DNA from: Bacteroidia bacterium
GTDB lineage: Bacteria; Bacteroidota; Bacteroidia; NS11-12g; UBA9320
NCBI GenBank assembly: GCA_028339355.1
Contig: JAOLBX010000017.1
Coordinates: 1-39,065 of the forward strand
DNA: 39,065 nt
Direction: 5' to 3'
Under the pieces are notes generated by a model, which was given only the letters and a program-made list of their open reading frames with translations, did not search any database and was not told where the DNA came from. Made by a program: the position numbers and the translations under genes. Positions 15,419 through 27,200 of this stretch are shown in pieces. Every line of letters begins with the position of its first letter. The stretch's first letter is position 1.

Positions 15419-18400
15419 CTAGAAAGAATCTAAATCAAGTTCTCTCATTACACCCATCCATTTCAAAATCTTCTCACCAAGCTCACCCGCATCTATATGA
15501 ATAATATACAAGCCACTTGCTATAGGCACTCCTGCACCATTCTTAAGATTCCAATCTGCTTCTGTAGTCTCATCATCTTTTTTCAATCTACGCACCAATG
15601 AACCGTCGAGTGTGTATATAGAAATATCACATTTCTCTGGCAGGTTGGTGATCTTGATTCTATTATCAATAGCACTAGACTCATACTCAGAAAAAGCATA
15701 ATATGGATTAGGTACTACATTAGCTAAATCCAGTGCATCTTTACCATTATCAACACTAATGTCATTAAATATATCTTCGGTACTAAACTTATACTTAGGA
15801 AGACCTTCATTGACAGCAACTTCAGGAGTTCTACCGTATGGCAATGCAACTCTAAGTTTGATTTTAACTTCATTAGGTGGAACAGGGATACCTTGCTCAT
15901 TCTCTATCATAGTTTGGCCTATAGCCAAGTAAGACGGTATAACCCAGTCACAATTTTGAAATACTCTAGTCAAAGATTGAATCTTATTAGAATTAGTTAC
16001 GCCACTTAAAATATCATAGTAAGCGTTCCCCTTATCGTAGATAGGAAGTTTAGGATGTATGCTCGGTGCAATCCCTTGATGAGATCCCATTACGTAGATA
16101 AAGTGTCTACCTCCGAAACTAGGATATCCTGAATTTACAAATCCAGTATTGTCCGTTGGATTCCACTTCATATCTCTCCCATTCTCTTGCCTTTGGTAAG
16201 AATCCTCCCCTATTATTATGTTTAATCTTTCTCCTGTATTTACATTGATCGCGTATCCTGGGAATATTGACTTACCTGCAGGTAAGTCTTGACCGCCCCA
16301 TTCAAGCTTTCCAGCTCTCATCTCAAATTTTCCTTTTTGACCTTCGTTAAGCCCTGGATCTTCACCCATTTCTAGCACTACACATTCAGACCATTTAGAT
16401 TCATCCGGAGTAATAACAATATCTACGTTTGTAAGATTTTCTAAACCAAGTCCTGGCATCGCTTGATATCCATATGTGAAAGGTTGCACATTCTCTGCAG
16501 GTCTTTCAGAAGCATTCGATCTTGAAGTATTAGATACTAGTCTGTTTGGAGCTATACGTCCATCCCATATTTTTTCATAAACGGAATTTCTATCTAATGG
16601 TCTACCATTAGATGCTTGATCGTGCCAAGAAGGATCGTTATATCCCGTTGAACTACCTAGTACTCCAGCTCTTATCCAATCATAAATACCAAATTGACGT
16701 GCTGTTGTTGCATCATTATCTCGCACCGATGTTAGCCATTCCTCACTAGGATCTGCAAAATCTACTGACCAACTTACCAATCCATTATCGTCATACTTTT
16801 GTGAATTACTTCCTGGATAAGCTATTTGTTCAAGCGTAACCGCAAGTCCCCAATCAAATATACTTTTACCTGTCGTTGACTCCAGTATGACTTGCTCATT
16901 TTTATAAGCCAAGGTTGTATCCGCATAAATGGTATCACTTGGTAATTTTACAAGTATCCAAGTTGTGCTGTCTGCATACAAGCTATCATTGCTCGGACCA
17001 GCCGTAGTGTTATAAGGCACTAATGTTAATTCGAATTCACCTTTTGGTACTTTAAGTGGATCAATAACTGATACATTTACCGGGCCGTGCCCATTTTCGT
17101 ACTTAGGGTTCTCTACAGAATTACTTTGCAGAATTTCATCTATTGTTTCTTGTTTGAGTTGAAGTTCATTAAATCCATTACCTTTCCCAGATAGTCGTAC
17201 AAGCTCTGGTCCGTCACCATAAAACGATGGGGCACTTGAGCCGCTGAATTTAGGCTCTAGCTTGTGAGGACTCGCAGAGAATTTTTTAACCTTTCTACCT
17301 TCAAGGTAATAGTTTCTGGCACCTCCATCAGCTGCTGCGTATGCCAAAACTATATAGTAGTAATCCTTAAAGTTTACTAACGTTTTATTTGAGCCAGTGG
17401 CAAATTCGTCTTCTGTAAGTCTCACAGTATGTCTCAAACCTTCATTACCCGCTCTAACTCTAAGTTTAAGAACATCGGCATCTACATCCACATCATATTC
17501 TTGTTCAAATAGATCTTCATAATCATCTATCAAATCACACTGATACACTTCTCTAGCTTTACCCAAATCATCTAGTTCTGATAAACTCACTGACCCGTCT
17601 TTTAGTTGATACACTCTATATCCCTGGAATTCATATTTTTCTACTTGCCCTTGATTGTTAAATATCGAATCTTTATAAAGCTCCACTCTATCATTATCAG
17701 TATCTCCGAAGGAGAAAACCAGTTGTCTATCCTGCTCATGCACTTCTACTTCTGGAGCATCCGGTCCATCTATCAAATCGAAACAAGAGTTAAACAACTC
17801 TTGAGCTTTTCTACTCGCTTGTTTGAGCAACTTAAGAGAGCCTTCTGCACCTCCAAAAGAAGTCCGTGCCCAAACTACTCCTACAGTAAGTCTTTGAACA
17901 GCTCCTGGCTGTAACTCGAAAGGACCAGAAGACTGCAAGAATCTTCTATCTGCAGGTGCATTTCCTGCTTCTTTTTCATTCCAATTAGAGTTAGAATGTG
18001 CTGGATCGGTATCAAACGGAAACATGTAATCTGCCACAGTACCATCTGTACCTGTTATACCGTCTCCGCCAAACTCAATATCAGCACCGTTCATCCATTT
18101 ACCTTGCAAGTAGTTATAAAATTCTTGTGCAAGACCCGGATTCCCATTAATTGGGTCAGCGTCATTGTTATAATACACAAACTTAGAGAGACCAAGCTCT
18201 TCTTTTCCATCAATCGTCTCCACTATTGGCCCTTCAAAGAAATCCACACCAACAGAAGGTGGATTAAGTCCATATCCTAGTACTCCTTCGTCATTGTCAT
18301 CTCCGTTATAGCAAAATCCTAAAGAAAGTCCTACATCACAACCAACATAGTCATCTGCATAGTTACCAAGATCGGCATCCACCCATTGACCAAAATATGT

Positions 18401-19261
18401 GTTCGTAAGCTCCGTTGCACCTCTATTGGTGATACGAGTCGTGTAGAAGGTCATATCATTGATTTCATCGTTTGTGGAGAAAGCAAATGCAGTAGTCTGC
18501 ATTTCTACACCTATAGGGTCGCCTTGTGTCTCTGAGTGAATATTTCCTTTGTCATTGTATATCCACCACAACATTTGATCAGGTTGATCTTCAGCGGCAT
18601 TTTCAATAGCAACTCCTTTACAGTCATTTTGTAAAATAGGATAATCACCTCCAGTTGGTGTATAGTATCCATCTCCGTCTACATCTTTGAAAGGTGCAAG
18701 TGGATCTGGGTCTGTTGGTTTTTGACCTGGCCAATTAAATATTTGATCATCTGGCACTCCACCAGCTGCATTGGCATGTTCTATTATTTTTTCACCATCA
18801 ACCTTAAAGATTTTATCCCACTGATCACAAACACTTTTATTTGTGTTACTCGTGCTTGGGTCCAAAGGTCCTGGCCAAAAATCTGATCCTCTTTGACGAT
18901 AAGTCATCGCAGCTAGTCTTAGGTTTTGAGCAACATCCTCACCACCTATCCATATAGCTCCAGAAAATAAGCTGTTTTTTCTAACCGAGTTAAGATCTTC
19001 TATCTTAGGAATTTCATATCGAGCACTGCTCAAATCCCACCACATGTCACCACCGTTCAATATCTTGGTACGCACATTATTCACGTCCAAATCTGCACTT
19101 TGACTGGCAGGGTCACAGTCCGAACCAAATTTCATCGCCATTTTAGAACTAGCGTTTCTAGTAGTATTTGGCTCCTCTACATTGATGTTTTCTTTGGCAA
19201 AAACACTAGCCGACATCAATAGTCCGGCAACAATCATCAATTTTCTCATTTCTTTTCTCAT
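15419..19261 (-). CDS. Giant secreted protein with T9SS-type C-terminal sorting domain
   Basis: A 1280-residue protein with a signal peptide (MRKLMIVAGLLMSASVFA, from Met1 or Met5). The N-terminal part has NGGDMWWDLSSARYEIPK and SLFSGAIWIGGED, then a Ca-site-like DVDGDGYY (193-200). I recognise this as the start of a family of large Bacteroidota surface proteins of unknown function. The middle contains beta-rich, probably Ig-like sections (QDRQLVFSFGDTDNDRVEL, QGYRVYQLKDG). The last 100 residues (from about 1179) form the T9SS domain: VVPNPYYAFSEYE, IKITNLPEKCDISIYTLDG, SGLYIIHIDAGELGEKILKW. It is predicted to be exported across the outer membrane and kept on the surface or released. It sits between the receptor (27 bases upstream) and the PorV-like gene (29 bases downstream). 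Confidence 0.88.
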   Translation of the reverse strand: MRKEMRKLMIVAGLLMSASVFAKENINVEEPNTTRNASSKMAMKFGSDCDPASQSADLDVNNVRTKILNGGDMWWDLSSARYEIPKIEDLNSVRKNSLFSGAIWIGGEDVAQNLRLAAMTYRQRGSDFWPGPLDPSTSNTNKSVCDQWDKIFKVDGEKIIEHANAAGGVPDDQIFNWPGQKPTDPDPLAPFKDVDGDGYYTPTGGDYPILQNDCKGVAIENAAEDQPDQMLWWIYNDKGNIHSETQGDPIGVEMQTTAFAFSTNDEINDMTFYTTRITNRGATELTNTYFGQWVDADLGNYADDYVGCDVGLSLGFCYNGDDNDEGVLGYGLNPPSVGVDFFEGPIVETIDGKEELGLSKFVYYNNDADPINGNPGLAQEFYNYLQGKWMNGADIEFGGDGITGTDGTVADYMFPFDTDPAHSNSNWNEKEAGNAPADRRFLQSSGPFELQPGAVQRLTVGVVWARTSFGGAEGSLKLLKQASRKAQELFNSCFDLIDGPDAPEVEVHEQDRQLVFSFGDTDNDRVELYKDSIFNNQGQVEKYEFQGYRVYQLKDGSVSLSELDDLGKAREVYQCDLIDDYEDLFEQEYDVDVDADVLKLRVRAGNEGLRHTVRLTEDEFATGSNKTLVNFKDYYYIVLAYAAADGGARNYYLEGRKVKKFSASPHKLEPKFSGSSAPSFYGDGPELVRLSGKGNGFNELQLKQETIDEILQSNSVENPKYENGHGPVNVSVIDPLKVPKGEFELTLVPYNTTAGPSNDSLYADSTTWILVKLPSDTIYADTTLAYKNEQVILESTTGKSIFDWGLAVTLEQIAYPGSNSQKYDDNGLVSWSVDFADPSEEWLTSVRDNDATTARQFGIYDWIRAGVLGSSTGYNDPSWHDQASNGRPLDRNSVYEKIWDGRIAPNRLVSNTSRSNASERPAENVQPFTYGYQAMPGLGLENLTNVDIVITPDESKWSECVVLEMGEDPGLNEGQKGKFEMRAGKLEWGGQDLPAGKSIFPGYAINVNTGERLNIIIGEDSYQRQENGRDMKWNPTDNTGFVNSGYPSFGGRHFIYVMGSHQGIAPSIHPKLPIYDKGNAYYDILSGVTNSNKIQSLTRVFQNCDWVIPSYLAIGQTMIENEQGIPVPPNEVKIKLRVALPYGRTPEVAVNEGLPKYKFSTEDIFNDISVDNGKDALDLANVVPNPYYAFSEYESSAIDNRIKITNLPEKCDISIYTLDGSLVRRLKKDDETTEADWNLKNGAGVPIASGLYIIHIDAGELGEKILKWMGVMRELDLDSF

Positions 19262-19288
19262 ATCTTCTTTTTTCTGTTGCGTTATATC

Positions 19289-22200
19289 TTAGAAAAATAC
19301 TTTAACTCCTAACCTTGTTAGTCTTGGGGTAGTGTATCTATATGGATTATTTACTTTCACATTATACAAGTCTAGATAAGACTGTGTATTTACCTGCGTT
19401 TCTGCATCCTGAACTCCTTGAGGAGAACTTAGCCAACCATCGTTATTAGCCAGTCCTGTGTATCCGTATACAGATCTAATGTTCTTATTATTAAAAATGT
19501 TTTGTACCCAAAGGAATACTTGCATTTCCAAGCTTTGTCTTCTAAAGTCATCTTTAGTATATTTCTTTTTTATACTAAAGTTCTTATTGAAATTCCCGTC
19601 TACTTTGAATTGCCAAGGCAATCTAGACCCGAATGGATTGCCATCTAACGACTGTCGCTGTGCAGCTCCAAAAGATGCACTTGCCGCTGGATTAATATAA
19701 GCTGAATATGGCTCTCCAGATTTTGTACTTACTATAAGGTTAGCTCCTGAATTCGCAAAAAACTTCTTGTCAAACCAGATAGGTCCTGTGTAGTCATTTC
19801 CACCCTTAAATCTGTAATCTAGAAGTCCTGTGATCTGATGACGTGTGTCTCTTGACGTAGGATATAGAGAACGTAAATTAGGCTGATTAGCAGCGATAAG
19901 TGCCGCAGAGGAATTGGAGTTAGAACCAGTACCATCCGCAAATAGTAATGTATAGTTTAACCCAAATGAAGTTCTTCCTTCCCCTCTTAATTCATACTCT
20001 GCTCTGAAACTCTTTATTGTTTCAAAATCGAGATTCTCATAACTATTGTAACTAATTGGATAAGCTTGGTTAATTCTAACAAGAGTATAATCACCTCTAG
20101 TTTCTTTGTACGAAGCAATTAAACTAAGTGCAGAGTTACGAGACAATGTTTGTTTAAACCCAAACTCATAGCTTGTTGTAACACGAGGTTTTAAGTGTGC
20201 ATTAGGTACTACAGCTCCTTGATTTTGCTGCATATAATAGTACGTACTTATCGGAGCAAACGTGTTGCCATTTGCTGGTCGCTGAGCTAGTTTATCATAA
20301 TTAGCAAAGAACTGTGCTTCAGAATTGATAGGGAATGAAAACCATATTCTTGGAAGAACATTGATAACTGGCTCGTAATCACTAAATGATTCTTTTACAA
20401 GATTTTCTTCCTCATCCTGCAAAAACGGTTGAATTCTATCACTATTTCCTTCTTGAGCTATAAGGTCTGGACTAGATAATTCTGAACCTGCAGCATCGTA
20501 CCAATTTCCACCGTCTCTATATCCCAATATTTTAGTTGGGTTAGCGATATCATTGACATATACTACGTAATCATCACCTATTGTAGTAGGGATAGTATAA
20601 CCACTTAATAAGTTAGCTCCCCTTCCAGAACTAATATTTTTTATTTCCCCAGCAGAGTATGTAGGATAAACAGAATAAGCATCCTTTAGGCCACTTTGAT
20701 TGGCATCATATCGTTCTACTCTTACTCCGAGACGAAGTATCAAATCTTTGAACTGAAACTTATCTTGCAACCAAACCGCATTGTATACCGGTGCGAACGA
20801 ACCTACACTTCTATTTGCTTCATCATTTGTAAAGTCTGTAAATGAAAATGCTTTCCTTGTTCTATTACCAAGATAATCATATCCATAATATCCAACAAAA
20901 CCATTACCATTATTCCATAAATCGTCTGCACTAAACATATCTAAGCTAAATGTGCTTGGATCTAAACTATTGATATCAATATATGAACTCTCTGAATGTA
21001 GATTACCATAAACATCTGTAGCTCCATCTGCAAGAAGTTTAGATCTTAGATTAGCATCAAACGTTTTCTGCTGGTCCTTATCTAATCTGATGTTGTAACT
21101 AACTGTGTCCGTAAAATAACCTTGGTCATCATATGAGTGAATACCTCCATATATAAAACCGTTTTCGTCAGTTCTATCCAAATTTGAGATATGGCTATTT
21201 GCCAATAGTGGCATAAGCTGCCATAGATTACCCGCAGCTAAACTCCAACCGCTAAAGAATGTTTGCTCAAAATACATCCCAAATTGTAGATCGTGTGTAT
21301 TATCGAGATTTAGAATAGCCTCTCCTTGAGCATATGCAGCCGCTCTTTCTACTTGATTCTTACTATACCCTGTTGCTCCCGATCCTGGATTGGTCCAAAG
21401 AGAATAGGTTGTGTTCGGAGTAAAACCATTCAATAGTCCTAATCCATTTCTTATTTGTTGCTCATCCGTGATGTCAAAACCAGCTGCATCGTAATAGTTA
21501 AATACGCTCTGCGTATACCTAGATCTTAATTCGTTCTTGTCACTTGCCTCGAAGGTTATCTCACTATTTCTAAAACCAGCTAAGCTATAATACCCTTGTC
21601 TACTCACAGTATCATTGTTTTGATCAATAAAGTACTGTGCATCATTTCTGAATGAATAAACAGGATTTCTGTACGACGTAAATTTACCTACATACCCGTA
21701 GTCAAAATAATCCGTTCCATGATTATTGTTTTGAGTTTCACCCCAGTTACTCTGATAATCCAACCTTACATTGTAAAAGGCATCTGAGAATAAAGATTTC
21801 TCTTTGTCCTTGTCATTAGAATTGTCACCTAAACGCTGTGTGAATTTTACATACGTTCTAAGAGTTTGACTTGTAGAATTACTATACTCCTTATTATTCA
21901 TAAGGTTTTGAGCAAATCCCCAATTATTTCCGTTCGATTGGTTGAAACTACCAAACAAGGTAATTGAAGATTTTTTATTTGGTAAAAACTCTAATTTACC
22001 TTGAGCATTACCAAAATACCTCGCAACATTTTTTCTTGCCTTATTTAATTCTAAATCATCTTTTGTCAACAACAACGACCTGTATACAAAACCTGAAGTA
22101 TTTGGATTTGCAATGATTGGACTGTTTTCTATTTCTGCCAACACATCCTCTTTCACTGTATAAAAACCGCCAAAACCTGGACTATTATCTGCCGCATAAT

Positions 22201-23047
22201 TCAAATTGGCTGCCATTTGGTATCCAAGAGCAACGTATTCTTTGTCTCCACCGCCTTTATTTTTTACCCAAAGTGGCCCTACCGCAGAAAACTCTGCTTG
22301 ATTGTAATGATATGGATCGAAAGGACTAGATGAGATAAGCTCAAAACTTCTACTCACAAATCTAGAAGGACCTTTTGTCGTGATACTAACAGCACCACCC
22401 GTAAAATCTCCGTATTGTGCAGGAATTCCTGATTGAATAATATCAATCTGCCCCTGAGCAGACTGTGGCACACTTGCACTTCCTGTTACACGCACACCAT
22501 CTACATAATAAGCTGTACCATCTGTTCTACTTCCTAAGAAAGATATTCCGCCACCATTAGTCTGACTCACACCAGAAGTAGTAGAAGCGATAGCTCCAAG
22601 CCCCCTTGTAGGTAACTTAGCTAAATCTGCTCCACTCAATGTCTTAGAGTTCTTATCTTTCTCAATCATAGGTTTACCAGCTCTTATGGTAACAGGGCCT
22701 ATCTGTGTAGTACCATCTGCACCGGCTTGGCTCATCTCTATGTTCATATACTTTGTGCTATTAGATGTCACTTCTACACCAGTCACCTTCTTATCACTGT
22801 AGTCTAGGTATTTTACGGTGATACTATAATCTCCCGGATCCAATGCGTTTATTACATATTTACCGTCATCATCTGTGTAGGCTCCTCCTTTTCGTATACC
22901 GTCCTTCTCTAACAGAATGGTTGCATACGCAATAGGTGCCTTTGTCTTAGCATCTGTGACCTTGCCCTGTATCTTTCCAAAATTGGATTGGCCATACATA
23001 GCTGTCGCAAATAAACTAGCGAATATTATAGTAAGTGCTTTCTTCAT
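19289..23047 (-). CDS. Large TonB-dependent outer-membrane receptor
   Basis: A 1252-residue receptor with a signal peptide (MKKALTIIFASLFATAMYGQ). Next come a carboxypeptidase-regulatory-like beta-sandwich (about 25-108, KIQGKVTDAKTKAPIAYATI), a plug domain (about 125-230, with SFLGSRTDGTAYYVDGVRV and AQYGDFTGGAVSITTKG) and a long 22-strand-type barrel ending in the terminal Phe (RLGVKVFF). Such proteins import large or scarce ligands using TonB/ExbBD energy. No SusD-like lipoprotein follows. Instead it leads an operon with a T9SS cargo and a PorV-like barrel, so it could import a product of the cargo or help in its surface assembly. Shares blocks such as LWQLMPLL and SLDMFSADDLWNNG with the receptor at 24218-27829. 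Confidence 0.9.
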   Translation of the reverse strand: MKKALTIIFASLFATAMYGQSNFGKIQGKVTDAKTKAPIAYATILLEKDGIRKGGAYTDDDGKYVINALDPGDYSITVKYLDYSDKKVTGVEVTSNSTKYMNIEMSQAGADGTTQIGPVTIRAGKPMIEKDKNSKTLSGADLAKLPTRGLGAIASTTSGVSQTNGGGISFLGSRTDGTAYYVDGVRVTGSASVPQSAQGQIDIIQSGIPAQYGDFTGGAVSITTKGPSRFVSRSFELISSSPFDPYHYNQAEFSAVGPLWVKNKGGGDKEYVALGYQMAANLNYAADNSPGFGGFYTVKEDVLAEIENSPIIANPNTSGFVYRSLLLTKDDLELNKARKNVARYFGNAQGKLEFLPNKKSSITLFGSFNQSNGNNWGFAQNLMNNKEYSNSTSQTLRTYVKFTQRLGDNSNDKDKEKSLFSDAFYNVRLDYQSNWGETQNNNHGTDYFDYGYVGKFTSYRNPVYSFRNDAQYFIDQNNDTVSRQGYYSLAGFRNSEITFEASDKNELRSRYTQSVFNYYDAAGFDITDEQQIRNGLGLLNGFTPNTTYSLWTNPGSGATGYSKNQVERAAAYAQGEAILNLDNTHDLQFGMYFEQTFFSGWSLAAGNLWQLMPLLANSHISNLDRTDENGFIYGGIHSYDDQGYFTDTVSYNIRLDKDQQKTFDANLRSKLLADGATDVYGNLHSESSYIDINSLDPSTFSLDMFSADDLWNNGNGFVGYYGYDYLGNRTRKAFSFTDFTNDEANRSVGSFAPVYNAVWLQDKFQFKDLILRLGVRVERYDANQSGLKDAYSVYPTYSAGEIKNISSGRGANLLSGYTIPTTIGDDYVVYVNDIANPTKILGYRDGGNWYDAAGSELSSPDLIAQEGNSDRIQPFLQDEEENLVKESFSDYEPVINVLPRIWFSFPINSEAQFFANYDKLAQRPANGNTFAPISTYYYMQQNQGAVVPNAHLKPRVTTSYEFGFKQTLSRNSALSLIASYKETRGDYTLVRINQAYPISYNSYENLDFETIKSFRAEYELRGEGRTSFGLNYTLLFADGTGSNSNSSAALIAANQPNLRSLYPTSRDTRHQITGLLDYRFKGGNDYTGPIWFDKKFFANSGANLIVSTKSGEPYSAYINPAASASFGAAQRQSLDGNPFGSRLPWQFKVDGNFNKNFSIKKKYTKDDFRRQSLEMQVFLWVQNIFNNKNIRSVYGYTGLANNDGWLSSPQGVQDAETQVNTQSYLDLYNVKVNNPYRYTTPRLTRLGVKVFF

Positions 23048-23134
23048 ATACTTTGCTTTTTACACGTTTTTTAGAACTTCAATATTTGCCATAAAAAAGC
23101 AATTATTCAAATTAATTTTACTTAAGGTTAAGTT

Positions 23135-24088
23135 TCAGTTTACAAGTGGATTATTTTCATCCCACTTTTTTATTTTTTCCGCTAACACTTCTGCTAGCAT
23201 TTTATACGAATCTTTAGTAAGCCCTCCTATGTGAGGAGTAACTATAACATTCTCATTATTAACAAGATAATCAAACTCTTGGCTCTCTTTAGCATTTAGA
23301 GTGCCCAGATTTTCATTGGGCAAAACATCCAAGGCAAGACCTCTTATTTTTTTAGATTCTAAACCACTCACTATATCAGAAATATTTACGACACTGCCTC
23401 GTGAAAGGTTAAGCATAAAAAATGGTTTATCAACCTTATTTATAAAGCTTTCATTCACCATTTCTAGTGAATATTCATTTAGTGGAACGTGGAGAGAAAT
23501 TACATCGGCTCTTTTTTGCAACTCTTCTAGCGAACATTCTTCTACTTCTTCGCTGCCAAAACCACTTATAAATTTGTCATAGGCCATTATTTTGCAACCA
23601 AAGCTGTGCAGCACTTCTGCCAATCTGCTGCCTACATTACCAAATCCTATAATGCCAACTGTCAGGTTTCTAAGCTCTATCCCTTGATTGTCTTTTCTAT
23701 CCCATCTGCTACCCTTTACTTGCAATGAGCTTCTGCTAATATTAGCAAGTAGGCTCAACATCATTCCAACTGTCTGCTCTGCTACGGCATTTCTATTGCC
23801 CTCAGGAGCGTTCTCGCACATAATGTTCTTGCTAGCAGCATAAGCTACATCTATATTGTCCATTCCTGACCCTAGCCTACCGATATACTTGAGCTTAACT
23901 CCTCTGTCTATCCATTTTTTGGTGAGCGTAAGTTTGCTGCGGACCACAAGTATACTCGCAGAACTGATTGCTTCTTCTAGCTCGTTCAATGCAATATTTG
24001 GCATATATATGACCTCGAAACCTGCTAGTAATTCTAACAAAACAGGATGTACTTCGTCTATTATTAAAATACGATGATCTGTACTCAT
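23135..24088 (-). CDS. D-2-hydroxyacid dehydrogenase (phosphoglycerate dehydrogenase-like)
   Basis: A 317-residue NAD-dependent dehydrogenase. The Rossmann motif GFGNVGS (148-154) is followed by Asp171, which selects NAD. Catalytic Arg230 (LNLSRGSVV), Glu259 (DVLPNE) and His286 (TPHIGG) are intact. The NAPEGNRNAVAEQTVGMML block is typical of SerA-like enzymes. It lacks the C-terminal ACT domain of long SerA proteins. 3-phosphoglycerate oxidation for serine synthesis is possible, as are other 2-hydroxyacids. It lies between the two paralogous receptor genes on the same strand with gaps of 87 and 129 bases, so it is probably a separate unit. Confidence 0.92.
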   Translation of the reverse strand: MSTDHRILIIDEVHPVLLELLAGFEVIYMPNIALNELEEAISSASILVVRSKLTLTKKWIDRGVKLKYIGRLGSGMDNIDVAYAASKNIMCENAPEGNRNAVAEQTVGMMLSLLANISRSSLQVKGSRWDRKDNQGIELRNLTVGIIGFGNVGSRLAEVLHSFGCKIMAYDKFISGFGSEEVEECSLEELQKRADVISLHVPLNEYSLEMVNESFINKVDKPFFMLNLSRGSVVNISDIVSGLESKKIRGLALDVLPNENLGTLNAKESQEFDYLVNNENVIVTPHIGGLTKDSYKMLAEVLAEKIKKWDENNPLVN

Positions 24089-24217
24089 AAAAGTATTAGC
24101 TGCAAATATGTGTCTATTCTCTTCTTTTTATTCATTTCGTTTCTTTATTACTTGTTTTTCAGTTACTGGGCTTTAGTCATTTTTTCAACGATAAAAATCG
24201 TATTCGAAGTCGTTCTA

Positions 24218-27200
24218 TTAGAATGTAGTACGCACCGTTAAGCTAATAGTACGTGGTGCACCAAAGTGAATTGGATTATTTTGTTTCAGATTATAATACT
24301 CCACAAATGCCTGTGCATTTTGCTCTCTCGCTATCTCTTGCTGGCCTTTGGGAGATGATAAATAGCCATCGTCTGTAGCAGAAGATGTAGCTGCATAGAC
24401 GCCGTATAAATTTATCAAATTCAATAAATTCAGAATATTCAATTGAAAAATAATAGGCTGGTTTTTTATTATAGCTGCCTTGCTTATAGACATATCCATG
24501 GTGCAGTTCCATGGCAATCGAGATCCAAATGGATTCCCTTTTATCTGGCTACGGCTAACAGTACCCAAATTTTGAGCTTCTGGAATAGCATTTACCAATG
24601 CGGTATATGGAGTACCCGACTGAGTATTGGCAAATAGATTAACTCTCATATTTTTGAAAATTGACTTCTTCTTTCTGCTGAGTGAGTCCAATGCAAAATT
24701 GGCACTAAAATTTAGCTTATGTCTCACATCGTATTCCAACGGATACAAACTTTTCAAATTGGGCTGTCCTACTTGTATAAGAGCCGCTGCTGAATTAGCA
24801 TTGGAACCTGTACCGTCCGCAAATTGTAAAAGATAATTTGCGGTAAAAGCCATATTACTAAGCTTTATTCTATAATCTGCTCCAAATTTTTTCACCGTAG
24901 AAAAATCAACATTACCGTAGGTGGTATAGGTGCGTGGGTATGCTTGCTCTACACTGATGAGGTTTATATCATCTCTAATGTCTGCATATCCTGCAGTGAC
25001 ATTCAACACTCCTCTATCCCCAACTTGCTGCTTGTATCCTATCTGATAATCGGTACGTTTGGATGGTTTTAGAGCAGGGTTTGGCAATAATGTACTACTG
25101 GCATTTTCCAGAAAATAGTATGTATTAATTGGAGCGAACGACTGTGAGAAACTTGGTCTCTGAGCAAACTTATCGTAGTAAGCATAGAACAACGCTTTGC
25201 TACTAATGGGGAATGACAAGGACAATCTGGGTAACACCAAAACCTCTGGACTAAAATCTTTGAAAGATTCTGCACCCAATTTCTGATTGGATGGATCAAC
25301 CAAAAAAGGCTGAATTACACCTCCGTTTGTTTCGCGTCTTAGATATTCTGCACTTGCCAGCTGAACCCCATTCTCATCATACCATGTACTTCCTTCTCGA
25401 TATCCTAAGACTGCAGAGGGAGAATGCATATCATTCACATATACTGCTGCTTCTGAAGATAATGTGGAAGGGTGATCTATTGCTTGTTCGCCAATACGTG
25501 GCACTTCGCCAATCGTTTTAACAGCATATAATGAATAAGGATCTTTCAGCACTAACTGATTGGCATCAAAACGTTCTACACGTACACCAGCTCGAATTTT
25601 TATTTTTTCAAGAACAAATTTATCCTGAAACCAAATAGCTGTATAGTTGGGATTATGAGCATTGACGTACCTATTTGCTTTGTCGTTTATAAAATCGTTC
25701 ACACTTTTATTGCCTCTAACTAACTTACCTGTATGGTCATATCCGGCATAGTTCACATAGCTGCTTCCATTATTCCACAACTCATCTGCACTAAACATAT
25801 CTAATGATAACTTACTAGGATCTATGCTATTTATATCTACAAAATGTGCTCCTCCAGATGTGTATCCATTCTCCTCTCCTACTATGTTTCTTAGATTTTT
25901 ATCAAATACTGATTGTCTGTTCAAATCTGCATTGTACAAGTACGATACTGTATCCATAAATACTCCATCTTCATCATAGCTCAATATTGGTGAAGATAAA
26001 CTCTCCTTGCTATATTGGAAATTTAGAAGTAGAGGCATCAATTGCCACAATGTATTTGCATTGAGCGAATAGTACGATCGTTTTCTCTGTTCAAAAAGCA
26101 GACCTACCTGCAAATCATGCTGTCTGCCAATTTTTCTATCAGGATTTAACGACATATTCAATATAGCACTAACGCTTGCCTTCTGCTGATCAGACTTACT
26201 GTAGTTGGACAATACTGTACCTGGAGCATACCACATCCCGTTTATTGAATTGGGGTTTTGGCCATTTAGCAGACCCTGAAATTGAGATACATCGCCAAGT
26301 GTACGTGCATCATTATTGTCTATTGCAAACTGAGTTATGGATGAGCGTACTTGGTAATCTTCATTTCCGGTAAAACTCACATCAGTATCTTCATGACCAT
26401 CCCACTTATAATATCCTTGTAATACTACGTCGTTGTCGTATTGATCTTTTAAGGTCTTAACCTCATCGACATACGTATAGATTTCATTACCAGCAGTTTC
26501 AAACTTTCCAATGTGTCCATATCCAAAAATATTGTCTTGATGTATAGGGTCTTTGGTCTGCGAATTGAACCGTTGATAGTCTGCAGTAATCATGTAGTTG
26601 ATTTTACTAAAAAGAGAACTATCGTAGGTTAATTCACCTTTCGAATTATACGGTCTTTTTAGCGTATGAATAAGCTGAGCGTTCAATTTTCCAGTTACAG
26701 AAGTATTCATCGGATTATGCTCAGAGTTCAGCAGACTATTGCTAAATGAAAAACGATTTGCCTTGGTATACTGTGCCGAAGGAGTGATCCTAAGTATGAC
26801 ATCATCTGATGGTTTCCAGGCCAACCCCAAACTAGCAAACAAATTTGTAGAAGCTACATTTTGTCTTCTTTTCACCGATTCGAAATTTTCTAAAGTATAC
26901 TGTGTTGGAGTGGCTACGACATCAGTGCCTCCGCTACCTAATATCGGATTTTCTAAAAGTTTGCTGTATGTGTCTTCTGATAGTTTGTACAAATTCACAG
27001 AAGTTGGATTAGGATCGTTTTTGTAATTAGCAAAAAGTGAGTTTGTGAATGCCAATTTAGTTTTGCCTTCTACTACTTTTAGCGGTTTATACAGGTAGGT
27101 TTCTATGGTATTGTGATGGAATGCATCAAAAGGACTAGAAGTACGAAACAATATGTTCCTGATGCTTAATGTATCTAAATGATCGAAATTGGTGTATTCA

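Noticed and set aside
17606-18280. Plus-strand open frames inside the giant cargo gene and similar ones in the receptor genes
   Set aside because: They are antisense shadows of well-supported coding sequence with no recognisable protein character.
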